Program-made: the position numbers and the translations under genes
Assembly: GCF_030148435.1 (NCBI RefSeq)
Contig: NZ_JASBTN010000011.1
Coordinates: 1-54,911, forward strand
DNA: 54,911 nucleotides
Direction: 5' to 3'
From: Aliiroseovarius sp.
GTDB taxonomy: Bacteria; Pseudomonadota; Alphaproteobacteria; Rhodobacterales; Rhodobacteraceae
In this document: positions 36,628 to 47,078 of the stretch, piece by piece
How positions within the stretch are numbered: position 1 is the stretch's first letter
How the letters are laid out: every line of letters starts with the position of its first letter
Notes under the pieces: generated by a model
Databases searched by the model: none
What the model was told of the DNA's origin: nothing
Seen by the model: only the letters and a program-made list of their open reading frames with translations

Positions 36628-38070
<1,443 letters not shown>

Positions 38071-38087
38071 GTTGAAGGAGGCCCATC

Positions 38088-38498
38088 ATGGCTGACACGA
38101 TGCAATTCGACCTGGTCTCGCCCGAGCGGAAGCTGTCTTCCGTCCAGGCGAGCGCGGTGCAGCTGCCCGGGGCCGAAGGCGACATGACGGCAATGCCCGC
38201 TCACGCGCCGACCATCACCACCCTGCGGCCGGGCGTCGTGCGCGTCCAGTCGCCGGAAGGCGATGCGGAATACGTGGTTACTGGCGGGTTTGCCGAGATC
38301 AACGCGGTGGGCACATCGGTTCTGGCCGAACGCGCCGTGCCGGTGTCGGAATTCACCCAGGACATCCTGGACGAGTTCATGACCGACGCCGTCAACGCCC
38401 GCGACAATGCCACGCCGGAGATGCTGGACGACCTGGCCAAGCGGGCGACCGAACTGGCCGGTGTTGCGGCCGAGCTTGGCCTCAACGCCAACGCCTGA
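38088..38498 (+). CDS. atpC: F1F0 ATP synthase epsilon subunit
   Basis: 136 residues. It has an N-terminal beta-sandwich with F-D-L-V-S-P-E-R near residue 5, G-A-E-G-D-M-T-A-M-P-A-H-A-P near 29 and T-G-G-F-A-E-I near 65, then a short helical C-terminus. It is the rotor subunit that regulates hydrolysis. It is the last gene of the operon, followed by a terminator. Confidence 0.94.
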   Translation: MADTMQFDLVSPERKLSSVQASAVQLPGAEGDMTAMPAHAPTITTLRPGVVRVQSPEGDAEYVVTGGFAEINAVGTSVLAERAVPVSEFTQDILDEFMTDAVNARDNATPEMLDDLAKRATELAGVAAELGLNANA

Positions 38499-38520
38499 GC
38501 ATAGCGCCGAAGACTTTGGA

Positions 38521-38547
38521 AAGCCCCGCCACCCGGTGGGGCTTTTT
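38521..38547 (+). terminator. Terminator of the atp operon
   Basis: AAGCCCC and GGGGCTT arms flank a 10-nt inner part with its own small pairing, followed by TTTTT. It lies 22 bp past the atpC stop. Confidence 0.88.
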
Positions 38548-38665
38548 CTTTGCCCGAACATGATGCCTCCCCTCGGGGCGCGGGCGATCTCCTGGACTTG
38601 CCCTTGCCGGACCTGTCTGGAACCCTCACATAGGGGCGATGGGTGGCTGAGCGCCGGAGGGACTG

Positions 38666-39871
38666 ATGCACAACAAACTGGCCACGCGGTTCATCCTGGC
38701 GACCCTGTTCCTGGATGCGGTCGGCATCGGCATCGTCTTTCCGATCATGCCCGATCTGATGGAGCGTGTTGGCGCCGACAGCACTGCGGACGGGGCGATC
38801 TGGGGTGGTATCCTGATGGCCGCCTATGCGGCGATGCAGTTCCTGTTCTCGCCGATTATCGGTGGCATCTCGGACAGCGTCGGGCGGCGGCCGGTGCTGC
38901 TTCTGGCGCTGGTCGCGCTGACCGTGGACTATGTGATCATGGCTCTGGCGACCACCTTCTGGTGGCTGCTCATCGGCCGGGTTCTGGCAGGGATCGCCGG
39001 AGCGACCTATATCACCGCGACCGCCTATATCGCGGATATCTCCTCGAAACAGGACCGTGCCGCGAATTTCGGCCTTGTCGGCGCCGCCTTCGGGGTGGGG
39101 TTTGTCCTTGGCCCGGCAATCGGTGGCCTGGCCGCAGGCTGGCATATTACCGCGCCTTTCTGGCTTGCCGCAGCGCTTGCTGGGATCAACGTGGCCTTCG
39201 GACTGTTCGTGCTTCCCGAAAGCCTCGCACCCGGGAAACGCCGTGCCTTTCGCCGTCGCGATCTGAATCCGTTCGGCTCAATTCTGGACGCGCTGAAACT
39301 GCCCGGGCTGGCGCTGCCTCTCGTGCTGCTGTTCCTGGTCGAATTCGCCAACATGGTCTACCCGGTGCTCTGGTCCTTCTGGACCCGCGAGCTGTTCGGT
39401 TGGAGCGCGGCCTTCATCGGCCTCACCCTCGCCGCCTATGGCGCCAGCGTCGCCTTTACCCAGGGCGTGGTGCTGCGCCATCTCATTGCCCGCCTGGGTG
39501 AATGGCGCACCCTGATGTTTGCGCTCGTCTGTGCGGTCCTGGCCTTCGTTGTTTTCGGGCTGACCGCCTCGGCCTGGGTCATGTTCACCTTCATCCTGGT
39601 GGCAGCATTGGCTGACATGGCGCCTCCGACGGTGACTGCGATGATGTCCAACATGGTCGCAGAGGACCGTCAGGGCCTCTTGCAGGGGGTGATCGCCTCG
39701 CTTGGCTCGGTCGCAGCCGTCATCGCCCCGATGATCGTCACCGGTGTGTTCCAGCGCTTCGCGGCCCCGGACACAGCGGTCTACCTGCCCGGAGCCCCGT
39801 TCCTGATGGCCGGGCTGATCGTGCTGGCCACGCTGCCGTTCTTCTGGCGATTGCGCCCGGCCAGTACGTGA
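38666..39871 (+). CDS. MFS transporter, TetA/multidrug subfamily
   Basis: 401 residues with about twelve membrane helices. The MFS motif A in loop 2-3 is G-G-I-S-D-S-V-G-R-R-P near residue 72, and the motif C-like G-P-A-I-G-G-L is near 152. It resembles the proton antiporter group that includes TetA. That likeness does not show tetracycline resistance, since many chromosomal members export other compounds. No TetR regulator is adjacent. Confidence 0.88.
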   Translation: MHNKLATRFILATLFLDAVGIGIVFPIMPDLMERVGADSTADGAIWGGILMAAYAAMQFLFSPIIGGISDSVGRRPVLLLALVALTVDYVIMALATTFWWLLIGRVLAGIAGATYITATAYIADISSKQDRAANFGLVGAAFGVGFVLGPAIGGLAAGWHITAPFWLAAALAGINVAFGLFVLPESLAPGKRRAFRRRDLNPFGSILDALKLPGLALPLVLLFLVEFANMVYPVLWSFWTRELFGWSAAFIGLTLAAYGASVAFTQGVVLRHLIARLGEWRTLMFALVCAVLAFVVFGLTASAWVMFTFILVAALADMAPPTVTAMMSNMVAEDRQGLLQGVIASLGSVAAVIAPMIVTGVFQRFAAPDTAVYLPGAPFLMAGLIVLATLPFFWRLRPAST

Positions 39872-39940
39872 GGCCCCAGGGTTGAAGCCGGATGGGGTTC
39901 GGGCCATTCTGGGCCGGACCGGAATTGGAGAGACCGCACC

Positions 39941-40294
39941 ATGCGCAGGATTCGAACACACAGGCTGGGTGTGGACCAGGGAAGCCAGGTCCTTTTTTCA
40001 GATTTCGAACATGACGGTGAAATGTGGACTGGCGAAGGCCCGCGCGAGTTTCGTATGGCGGTGCAGTTTTCCGACGAAGGGTTTACCGATGCACCCATGG
40101 TGCAGGTCGGCATGTCGATGTGGGATCTTGACCAAAAGACCAATCAGCGTGTGGATATCGCCGCGGAAAACATCACGGTGAAAGGGTTCGAAATCGTCTT
40201 TCGCACCTGGGGCGATACCCGCGTGGCCCGTGTGCGGGCCGACTGGATAGCCATGGGCGAGGTCGAGGACGAGGATGACTGGTCGCTGGACTGA
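39941..40294 (+). CDS. H-type lectin domain protein
   Basis: 117 residues, made almost entirely of an H-type lectin domain (a six-strand beta-sandwich known from discoidin C-termini and Helix pomatia agglutinin). Visible pieces are the N-terminal strand with G-S-Q-V-L-F-S-D-F, M-W-T-G-E-G-P-R near residue 28, F-T-D-A-P-M-V-Q-V-G near 47, and the C-terminal strand T-R-V-A-R-V-R-A-D-W. Such domains form trimers or hexamers and bind sugars. There is no signal peptide, so it is either cytoplasmic or exported by another route. The acidic tail is D/E-rich. Confidence 0.8.
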   Translation: MRRIRTHRLGVDQGSQVLFSDFEHDGEMWTGEGPREFRMAVQFSDEGFTDAPMVQVGMSMWDLDQKTNQRVDIAAENITVKGFEIVFRTWGDTRVARVRADWIAMGEVEDEDDWSLD

Positions 40295-40318
40295 GCAGCC
40301 TACCCGTCACCTCTCAAG

Positions 40319-40350
40319 AAAAACGCCCGCGCGGGTCAGCACGGGCGTTT
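40319..40350. terminator. Bidirectional terminator between the lectin gene and prs
   Basis: AAACGCCCG (40321-40329) pairs with CGGGCGTTT (40342-40350). A run of five A residues at the left side gives a T-run on the minus strand for prs. On the plus strand TTT is followed by GGGTTTT. Confidence 0.85.
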
Positions 40351-40374
40351 GGGTTTTCGTCTGTCCGCAGGCGC

Positions 40375-41388
40375 TTACGAGTACATGCCTTCGTAAAGCG
40401 GTTCCAGCGTGCCGTGATCAAACAGCGACGAGACCGAAGTGCCGCCCCAGATGTTCAGGATTGCCTGGGCGAACATCGGCGCGGTGGGCACGATGCGGAT
40501 GTTCGGCGCATTCCTGACCTCATCGGTGGCCTCGATCGAGTCGGTGATCACCAGGCTCTTCATGACCGACTTGGACACGCGTTCGACAGCGGGTCCGGAC
40601 ATGACGCCGTGGGTGATATAGGAATGCACCTCGGTGGCGCCATGCTCCATCAGCACCTCGGCGGCCTTGCACAGGGTGCCGGCGGTGTCGCAGATGTCAT
40701 CGACGATGATGCATTTCTTGCCCTCGACATTGCCGATCACGGTCATCTCGGCAACTTCGCCGGGCTTCTCGCGACGCTTGTCGACAATCGCCAGCGGGGC
40801 GCCGATGCGCTTGGCCAGCTCGCGGGCCCGGGCCACGCCGCCCACGTCCGGGCTGATCACCATGACGTCCGACAGGCAGTCCTTGAAGTGGTGTTTCACG
40901 TCCAGAGCGAAGATCGGGCTGGCATAAAGGTTGTCGACGGGAATATCGAAGAAACCCTGGATCTGGGCGGCGTGCAGATCCATGGTCAGGACCCGCTCGA
41001 TCCCGGAGCCCGAGATCATGTTCGCCACCAGCTTGGCGCTGATCGGCGTGCGGGCCTTGGTGCGGCGGTCCTGACGGGCATAGCCGAAGTAGGGGATCAC
41101 CGCGGTAACACGGGCCGCCGACGACCGGCGCAGCGTGTCCGAAATGATCAGCAGCTCCATCAGGTTGTCATTGGCCGGGTTCGAGGTCGGCTGGATGATG
41201 AACATGTCCTCGCCGCGAACGTTTTCATAGACCTCGACGAAAATCTCGCCGTCGTTGAAACGTTCGACCCGCGCGTCGACAAGACCCATTGCCGTGCCGC
41301 GATGCATCGACATGCGTTTGGCGACACTGCGCGCCAGCGGCTGGTTGGCGTTGCCGGAAATGAGTTTCGGTTCAGTGATGGAAGGCAT
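40375..41388 (-). CDS. prs: Ribose-phosphate pyrophosphokinase
   Basis: 337 residues from the ATG at 41388; the longer frame lacks family similarity upstream. Motifs: F-N-D-G-E-I near residue 44, the catalytic flexible loop [10 protein letters not shown] near 98, and the PRPP-binding loop [12 protein letters not shown] near 226. It makes PRPP from ribose 5-phosphate and ATP for nucleotide, histidine and tryptophan synthesis. Confidence 0.95.
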   Translation of the reverse strand: MPSITEPKLISGNANQPLARSVAKRMSMHRGTAMGLVDARVERFNDGEIFVEVYENVRGEDMFIIQPTSNPANDNLMELLIISDTLRRSSAARVTAVIPYFGYARQDRRTKARTPISAKLVANMISGSGIERVLTMDLHAAQIQGFFDIPVDNLYASPIFALDVKHHFKDCLSDVMVISPDVGGVARARELAKRIGAPLAIVDKRREKPGEVAEMTVIGNVEGKKCIIVDDICDTAGTLCKAAEVLMEHGATEVHSYITHGVMSGPAVERVSKSVMKSLVITDSIEATDEVRNAPNIRIVPTAPMFAQAILNIWGGTSVSSLFDHGTLEPLYEGMYS

Positions 41389-41496
41389 GGCAGCAGAGTC
41401 CCCGGGCTGGTCCACATGACAGAATCGTGACGTTGACACCCCATACCATCGGGATAGGTTTCGGGGAACCGCTCACGCGCAAACGGGGAGGCAAAA

Positions 41497-42093
41497 TTGG
41501 CCCATATCGACTATTATTTCACGGTGCTATCGCCCTGGGCCTATCTGGCCGGGGACCGGATGGAGAAGATCGCGGCGAAACACGGTGCGACCGTGACCTA
41601 CAAGCCGCTCGACATCATGGCGCTGTTTCCGCGTACCGGGGGGCAGCCGCTGGGCGAACGTCCGCCCGCGCGCCAGAACTACCGGCTGCAGGAACTGGCC
41701 CGCTGGCAGAAGGCCACCGGTCTGCCGCTGAACGCCAAGCCCGCCCATTGGCCGACCAATGCCGCGCCCGCGTCCTATGCGATCATCGGAGCGCAATCTG
41801 CGGGCGGGGGCGACGTGGGTGCACTGGTGCGGGCCATCCTGCGGGCCTCCTGGGCCGAGGACAGGGACATTGCCGAGGATGCGGTGATCAAGTCCTGCCT
41901 CGAAAGCGCCGGTTTCGATCCCGCGATCGCCGACACCAGCCTTCTTGCCGGTGCCGAGACCTATCCGCGCAACCTCGAAGACGCGGTGGAGGCCGGGGTC
42001 TTTGGCTCGCCAACCTATGTGGTGGACGGCGCCGAAGTGTTCTGGGGCCAGGACCGGCTGGACATGCTCGACAGCTTTCTGGCCGGCGCCTGA
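41497..42093 (+). CDS. DsbA-fold 2-hydroxychromene-2-carboxylate isomerase-like protein
   Basis: 198 residues from a TTG start with a strong GGGGAGG 6 bp upstream. It has a DsbA-like thioredoxin fold of the HCCA isomerase/kappa-GST group: Y-Y-F-T-V-L-S-P-W-A-Y-L near the start, with Ser in place of the DsbA cysteine. It then has the helical insertion (about 60-135) and G-V-F-G-S-P-T-Y-V-V-D-G near residue 167. It probably binds glutathione in a conjugation or isomerisation reaction. It is coupled to the next gene by a 1-bp overlap. Confidence 0.85.
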   Translation: MAHIDYYFTVLSPWAYLAGDRMEKIAAKHGATVTYKPLDIMALFPRTGGQPLGERPPARQNYRLQELARWQKATGLPLNAKPAHWPTNAAPASYAIIGAQSAGGGDVGALVRAILRASWAEDRDIAEDAVIKSCLESAGFDPAIADTSLLAGAETYPRNLEDAVEAGVFGSPTYVVDGAEVFWGQDRLDMLDSFLAGA

Positions 42094-42923
42094 TGGCGGG
42101 GACCGAGGCGCGGGCCGGGCATCGGATCTGCTGGACCCACGAGGGCACACAAGGCGCGCGCCCTGCGGTGATGATCCATTGCGCCCTGGCCCATCGCGGT
42201 GCCTGGCGCGGTGTGCAGCGGCAATTGCAGGACCACCTGTCCATGCGGGCCTTCGACCTGCCCGGACATGGTGAAAGCGGCCCCTGGGATGGTGTGACGG
42301 AATACCAGGATGTGGGCGCCGAGGTTGCCGAGAGCCTGATCGGCGGCCCCAACGATGGCAAGGCCGACCTGATCGGACACAGCTACGGCGCCACCATCGC
42401 CCTGCGCGTGGCGCAGATGCACCCCGAAAGGGTGCGCAGCCTGACCCTGATCGAACCGGTGATGTTCCATGTCACCGGGGGGCAGCCGGTCCATGACGCC
42501 TATCGCACGGAAATCGCGCCCTGTTTCAAGGCCTTGCGTGACGGCGACACCCTGCTGGCGGCGCGCCGGTTCAACCGCGTATGGGGGGCAGGGGCGCCAT
42601 GGGACGAGGTGCCGGCGGCGCATCGGCAGGCCATGGCCGACCGCATGCACCTGATTGCAGCGAATAATCCGGTGACTGAAGGGGACGTGAACGGTCAGGC
42701 CGCGCCGGGGGCGCTTGAGGCGGTCTCCTGTCCGGTGCTTCTGATCGAGGGGGCGAAATCGCCGCCAATCATTGCGGCCATTCACGACGTGCTGGCGGCC
42801 CGGCTGCCGGATGTGCGCCGTGTGGTGGTCCAGGGGGCCACCCACATGGTGCCGATCACCCATCCGCGACAGGTGGCGGAGGCCATTTCCGATTTCATGG
42901 GGCTGACGCGGGCTCAGGCATAA
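42093..42923 (+). CDS. Alpha/beta hydrolase
   Basis: 276 residues, starting at TGATG overlapping the isomerase stop. It has H-C-A-L-A-H-R-G near residue 29, D-L-P-G-H-G-E-S near 54, the nucleophile elbow G-H-S-Y-G-A near 93, and the catalytic His in G-A-T-H-M-V-P near 253. Coupling to a glutathione-dependent isomerase-like gene suggests a shared aromatic or electrophile pathway; the substrate is unknown. Confidence 0.87.
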   Translation: MAGTEARAGHRICWTHEGTQGARPAVMIHCALAHRGAWRGVQRQLQDHLSMRAFDLPGHGESGPWDGVTEYQDVGAEVAESLIGGPNDGKADLIGHSYGATIALRVAQMHPERVRSLTLIEPVMFHVTGGQPVHDAYRTEIAPCFKALRDGDTLLAARRFNRVWGAGAPWDEVPAAHRQAMADRMHLIAANNPVTEGDVNGQAAPGALEAVSCPVLLIEGAKSPPIIAAIHDVLAARLPDVRRVVVQGATHMVPITHPRQVAEAISDFMGLTRAQA

Positions 42924-42942
42924 CGCCGCCGCCCGCCGGTGT

Positions 42943-43992
42943 TCAGCCGTGCACCAGTTCCACGAACCGGTCGATATTCTCATTCGTCGCTGACCAGTCG
43001 CAGACCATACGCGCGGTCAGCTCCTCCTGCGGGTTGTCGCCCTCAAGCTGGCCGTCCCAGATGTGATATTTCGCGCCCGCGTCGTGCAGCCGCTGATGGC
43101 CCGCCCGGGTCCAGCCGGCGAAGCTCATGTTCGCCTCGGGCGCATGCAGGAAGCGCGCCCCGCCCGTTCCGCGCAACCCGTCACACAGCCGCGCATTGGC
43201 CGCATTCGCCCGGCTGGCCAGATCCAGCCACAGGCCACCCTCGAGATAGGCCGCCATCTGCGCCGACAGGAACCGGTGTTTCGAAAACAGATGGGCTCCG
43301 CGCTTGCGGCGCAGTTCGAACTCCCAGGCGTGTTTCGGGTCGAACAGCACCACCGCCTCGACCCCCATGCAGCCGTTCTTGGTGCCGCCGAAACTCAGCA
43401 CGTCGACACCGGCCTTCCAGGTCATTTCCGCCGGGCTGGCATTGGCTGCGGCCAGAGCGTTGGCAAAGCGTGCGCCGTCCAGATGCACGGGCAGGTCAAA
43501 GATCTTCGCGATGTCGGACAATGCTTTGATTTCACTGATGGAATAGACCGTTCCCCGTTCCGTCACATTGGTGATCGATACCGGTCCGCGCTGCGGCCCA
43601 TGCACGCCGCGCGTCTCTTCGCCTTCGATCCGTGCGCACAGCGCATCCGGCGTCATCTTGGCATCCGGCGCCTCGACGAGGGTCAATTTCGCCCCGCCCA
43701 TGTAGAACTCCGGCCCGTTGCATTCATCTTCGTTAATGTGTGCCTGGGGGGTGCAGAAAACGGTCTGCCAGGGCTGGGTCAGGGTGGCCAGCGACAGCAC
43801 GTTGGCCGCGGTGCCGGTCGCAACCAGATAGACTACCGCCTCGGGCGCCTCGAAGGTCTCGCGGATCTGGTCGCGCACCCGTGTCATTAGGTCATCGTCG
43901 CCATAGGGCATGGCATAGCCGTCATTGGCATCGACCAGCGCCTGCAGGATCTTCGGATGCACGGGGCCGGCGTTGTCGGAGGCGAAATACAT
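42943..43992 (-). CDS. ltaE: Low-specificity L-threonine aldolase
   Basis: 349 residues. It is a beta-eliminating lyase/threonine aldolase PLP fold: F-A-S-D-N-A-G-P-V-H-P at the start, A-T-G-T-A-A-N near residue 58, H-L-D-G-A-R-F-A-N-A near 171, and the PLP lysine in S-F-G-G-T-K-N-G near 200. It splits threonine or allo-threonine to glycine and acetaldehyde. It is the last gene of ribF/ycgN/ltaE, sharing one base with the upstream gene. Confidence 0.9.
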   Translation of the reverse strand: MYFASDNAGPVHPKILQALVDANDGYAMPYGDDDLMTRVRDQIRETFEAPEAVVYLVATGTAANVLSLATLTQPWQTVFCTPQAHINEDECNGPEFYMGGAKLTLVEAPDAKMTPDALCARIEGEETRGVHGPQRGPVSITNVTERGTVYSISEIKALSDIAKIFDLPVHLDGARFANALAAANASPAEMTWKAGVDVLSFGGTKNGCMGVEAVVLFDPKHAWEFELRRKRGAHLFSKHRFLSAQMAAYLEGGLWLDLASRANAANARLCDGLRGTGGARFLHAPEANMSFAGWTRAGHQRLHDAGAKYHIWDGQLEGDNPQEELTARMVCDWSATNENIDRFVELVHG

Positions 43993-44444
43993 CAGTGGTC
44001 TTCCTCGATCAAATGGTCTTCCCAGTCCTCTTCCGGGACTTCGTATTCGGGGATGGTCCAGCCCTGGGCCGAGCGTCCCTCACGGTGAATCCGATCAGGA
44101 TCGCCGCAGACCAGCGGGTGCCAATCGGACAGGGGCTTGCCTTCGTAACGCAGCCGGTAGGCGCAGGAGGCGGGCATGAAATAGGAGCTGGTCTCGATGT
44201 TCTCAGGGGTGAAAACGACACAGTCCGGCACCAGGGAGAGCCGGATATCATATTGAGAACATTGGCAGGTTTCCCCATCCAGCAGGCGGCAGGACAGGCG
44301 GGTAAAGATGACCTGGCCGGTCTCCTCATCCTCGAGCTTGTTCAGGCAGCACTTGCCGCAGCCGTCACAGAGCGCCTCCCATTCGGGGCGGGTGAGCTGG
44401 TCCAGGGGAAGTTCCCAGAACTTGGGGCGGTGCGGCTTTTTCAT
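43992..44444 (-). CDS. YcgN/UPF0260 cysteine-cluster protein
   Basis: 150 residues. It has the YkgJ/YcgN zinc/iron-chelating cysteine pattern: C-D-G-C-G-K-C-C near residue 26, L-S-C-R-L-L-D near 50, C-Q-C-S-Q-Y near 59, and C-x-x-x-P-x-x-C-A-Y-R-L near 85. The family is widespread and its role is unknown; metal binding is probable. It is downstream of ribF in the same direction and overlaps ltaE by 1 bp. Confidence 0.9.
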   Translation of the reverse strand: MKKPHRPKFWELPLDQLTRPEWEALCDGCGKCCLNKLEDEETGQVIFTRLSCRLLDGETCQCSQYDIRLSLVPDCVVFTPENIETSSYFMPASCAYRLRYEGKPLSDWHPLVCGDPDRIHREGRSAQGWTIPEYEVPEEDWEDHLIEEDH

Positions 44445-44482
44445 CGGGGCAGATTACGCCTGGCGGCTGGAAAGGGAAGGGG

Positions 44483-45421
44483 TTACAGCGCGGCGAGGAT
44501 TTCGCGTGCCTTGGTACAGTCGGCATCCATCTGGGCGATCAGCCCGTCCAGACTGTCGAAAACCTGTTCGGGCCGCAGGTAATCCACCAGCGCGACTGAC
44601 AGGTGCTCTCCGTAGATATCACCTATGAAATCAAAGATATAGCTTTCGATATTCGGCTGGTTTTCGCCAAACATCGGACGTGTGCCAAGACTGGCCGCGC
44701 CGCCATATTCGCCCGCATGAGGCCCGGTCAGAACCTCGACCTTGACCGCGTAGACGCCGAACTTGGGCAGGTGCAGTCCCATCAGAGACATGTTGGCCGT
44801 CGGAAAGCCCAGATCGCGGCCGCGCTGGTCGCCGCGGATCACCTTGCCGTCAATCCGGTGCAGGTGGCCCAGCATGCGTGCGGCGTCGCGGGGGCGACCT
44901 TCGGTGAGCGCCCCGCGGATCGCGGTAGAGCTGACTTCGCCCACGTCAAGCTTCATCAACGGAGCAACCGTCACGCCGAATCCTAGTTCGTTTCCAAGCA
45001 CTTGCAGGTCTTCAGGCGTGCCGGCGCGGCCCTTGCCGAAATGAAAGTCCGCCCCGACGACCACATGTTTCAGACCCAGCCCTTCGACGATCACCTGCTG
45101 GGCGAATTCGCGCGGGGAGAGGGCGGAAAGTGTGTCGTTGAAGCTGAGTTCGTAGAGCGTGTCGATGCCCAGTTTCTCCATCCGGTGCGCGCGGGTTTCC
45201 GCATTCATCAGGCGAAAGGCCGGGGCCTTGGGGGCGAAATACTGGCGCGGGTGGGGTTCGAAACACATTACCCCAAGTTGCGTGTTGATTTCATTGGCTT
45301 TTTTGCGGGCGAGGTCGATCACGTATTGATGGCCGAGGTGAAGGCCATCGAAATTTCCGATCGCGGCGGAGGCGCCACGGTCCCGGGCTTGAACGAACTG
45401 GAAGTCTCGAACGATCTGCAT
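44483..45421 (-). CDS. ribF: Bifunctional riboflavin kinase/FAD synthetase
   Basis: 312 residues from the ATG at 45421; the ribosome binding site is weak. The N-terminal nucleotidyltransferase domain has G-N-F-D-G-L-H-L-G-H near residue 22 and the C-terminal flavokinase domain has D-L-G-F-P-T-A-N near 200. It makes FMN and FAD from riboflavin. Glutaryl-CoA dehydrogenase in this window is one user of FAD. A hairpin separates it from maoC. Confidence 0.94.
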   Translation of the reverse strand: MQIVRDFQFVQARDRGASAAIGNFDGLHLGHQYVIDLARKKANEINTQLGVMCFEPHPRQYFAPKAPAFRLMNAETRAHRMEKLGIDTLYELSFNDTLSALSPREFAQQVIVEGLGLKHVVVGADFHFGKGRAGTPEDLQVLGNELGFGVTVAPLMKLDVGEVSSTAIRGALTEGRPRDAARMLGHLHRIDGKVIRGDQRGRDLGFPTANMSLMGLHLPKFGVYAVKVEVLTGPHAGEYGGAASLGTRPMFGENQPNIESYIFDFIGDIYGEHLSVALVDYLRPEQVFDSLDGLIAQMDADCTKAREILAAL

Positions 45422-45493
45422 GGTCAGGGCTTTGCCCCGCCGAGCCGAAACTTGCAAGTCTTTAAAGGGTCGCGGGGGGGAATTGGCAAACTG

Positions 45494-45520
45494 TTAAACC
45501 CCGCTCGGGGCGGGGTTTAA
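45494..45520 (-). terminator. Terminator of maoC
   Basis: TTAAACCCCGC-tcggg-GCGGGGTTTAA is a perfect 11-bp stem between the maoC stop and ribF start. It ends in TTTAA on the minus strand. Confidence 0.75.
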
Positions 45521-45548
45521 GGGTGTTAAGGGTCGAAATCAGCGCGGA

Positions 45549-45992
45549 TCAGTCGAACTTGCGCGAGGGTGCGAGCACCTTGGCCTCGCCTTTCAGCACC
45601 GGCTTGCCGTCGATCTTGCATTCGGTTTTCAGCGTCACGCGGCGTTTCGGGTGGTCGATCTCCATCACTGTGACTTCGGCGGTGACAATATCGCCCGGGC
45701 GCACCGGGGCCATGAAGGTCAGCTGCTGTCCCATGTAGATCGTGCCGTGGCCGGGCAGTTGCTCGCCGATGACAGCCGAGATCAGACCGGCGGTCAGCAT
45801 GCCGTGCGCAATGCGGCCCTGGAAAATCGTATCGCGGGCGTAGTCGTCATCCAGGTGCACCGGATTGTGGTCGGTCGACACCTCCGCAAACAGTTCGATA
45901 TCACGGTCAGTCACCTGTTTGGTAAGCGAGCGCATCATGCCGATCTCGAGATCCTCGATACAGATCGTGCCACGGGCGTGATTGTCCAACAT
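45549..45992 (-). CDS. MaoC-family dehydratase ((R)-specific enoyl-CoA hydratase-like)
   Basis: 147 residues, a single hot-dog domain. The hydratase motif D-H-N-P-V-H-L-D (catalytic Asp and His, near residue 41) is followed by G-R-I-A-H-G-M-L near 59. PhaJ-type members hydrate crotonyl-CoA and other enoyl-CoAs to (R)-3-hydroxyacyl-CoA. Crotonyl-CoA is the product of the gcdH gene here, but the two genes are 30 kb apart and a direct link is inference. It is preceded by a good promoter. Confidence 0.88.
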   Translation of the reverse strand: MLDNHARGTICIEDLEIGMMRSLTKQVTDRDIELFAEVSTDHNPVHLDDDYARDTIFQGRIAHGMLTAGLISAVIGEQLPGHGTIYMGQQLTFMAPVRPGDIVTAEVTVMEIDHPKRRVTLKTECKIDGKPVLKGEAKVLAPSRKFD

Positions 45993-46040
45993 CTGATCCT
46001 CCGGGTAACAAAAGCACCCTGAGGTGCGTGAATTGGCAAC

Positions 46041-46081
46041 ATTATTACTTTGCAGTTGCAGAAAATCAAGCCCTGATTTTC
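46041..46081 (-). promoter_or_regulatory. maoC promoter with overlapping palindrome
   Basis: On the minus strand TTGATT (46064-46069) and TAATAA (46042-46047) are spaced 16 bp, a good sigma-70-like match. The perfect inverted repeat GAAAATCA-agccc-TGATTTTC (46061-46081) covers the -35 box and abuts the stop of the upstream HAD gene. It may be an operator or a short terminator. Confidence 0.6.
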
Positions 46082-46082
46082 C

Positions 46083-46955
46083 CTACCTCAGGAAGCCGAT
46101 CGCATAAGTGGGCGTGACCATTTCCTTTTCGATATAGGCGTTTAGCGCTTCGGGCTCCGGTTGGGTCACGGTTTTCGTCTCGGCGGCGGCCAGGCCACCG
46201 GTAATAAGAAGAGAATCAATATCCTCCCCCAGCGCACCGCGGATATCGGTGTGTATCCCGTCGCCGACAGCCAGGATGCGGGCATTGTTCAGATCGCGGC
46301 CAAGCGCAGCCAGCCGGCGGTGCGACAGGTCGTAGATCGGCGGATGGGGCTTGCCGAAATAAAGGCTCTGCCCGCCCATCTCTGTATAGAGCGCGGCAAT
46401 GGCGCCGGCGCACCATTCGCGGCTTTCGCCCCGGTCCACCACGATGTCCGGGTTGGCGCAGAGCAGGGGCAGGCCCTTCTGCTTGGCATAGAGCAGTTGC
46501 GGGCGCAGTTCGGCGGGGTCGGCATGGGGGTCGAACGGGCCGCAACAGACGATGCCCTCGGCCTCGTCCAGTGGGGTTTCGCGGATGTCCACGGGATCTT
46601 CGATAAGGGCCAGCGGGTCGAAGAAGCTGCGGTCATGCGACTCGCCCATGAACCAGACTTTCGAGCCGATGGCACCGGTGAACATGGCGGCGCGGGCCGA
46701 ATCGCCGGAGGTGGCGACCGTGTCCCAGCAATCTTCGGGCAGGCCAATCTGGGCGAGCTGCTGCTCGACCGAGGCGCGGTGGCGCGGGGCATTTGTTACC
46801 AGAACGACAACGCCGCCTCCGGCGCGGAAGGCACGCAGGGCGGCGACCGCCTCGGCAAAGGGTTCGAGCCCGTTGTGCACGCAGCCCCAGAGATCGCAGA
46901 ACAGCGCGTCATAGGGTTCGGAAATCTCGGCAAGGGACTGGATGATGCGGGTCAT
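46083..46955 (-). CDS. TIGR01459-type HAD hydrolase (class IIA)
   Basis: 290 residues from the ATG at 46955. The nucleophile motif is C-D-L-W-G-C-V-H-N-G (Asp21); the usual second Asp is Trp23, as is normal in this subfamily. Then come V-T-N-A-P-R near residue 53, F-G-K-P-H-P-P-I-Y near 203 and V-G-D-G-I-H-T-D-I near 229. The cap is the NagD-type. The substrate is unknown. The order HAD, maoC, ribF is common in Rhodobacteraceae, as recalled. Confidence 0.9.
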   Translation of the reverse strand: MTRIIQSLAEISEPYDALFCDLWGCVHNGLEPFAEAVAALRAFRAGGGVVVLVTNAPRHRASVEQQLAQIGLPEDCWDTVATSGDSARAAMFTGAIGSKVWFMGESHDRSFFDPLALIEDPVDIRETPLDEAEGIVCCGPFDPHADPAELRPQLLYAKQKGLPLLCANPDIVVDRGESREWCAGAIAALYTEMGGQSLYFGKPHPPIYDLSHRRLAALGRDLNNARILAVGDGIHTDIRGALGEDIDSLLITGGLAAAETKTVTQPEPEALNAYIEKEMVTPTYAIGFLR

Positions 46956-47078
46956 TGGGGGCCTCGGGAACTGCGGCGGGGTTGGGTCGGTGCCCCATCT
47001 ATAGGGGCTGCGACAGAATTGACCAGTGCACCGGCGCGGGCGCGCCCCTATCTGTTGGGGGGAAGAATGGAGGCTGTG

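Noticed and set aside
38666..39871. Tetracycline resistance gene
   Set aside because: The protein is only TetA-like at the subfamily level. There is no divergent TetR gene and no sign of mobility.
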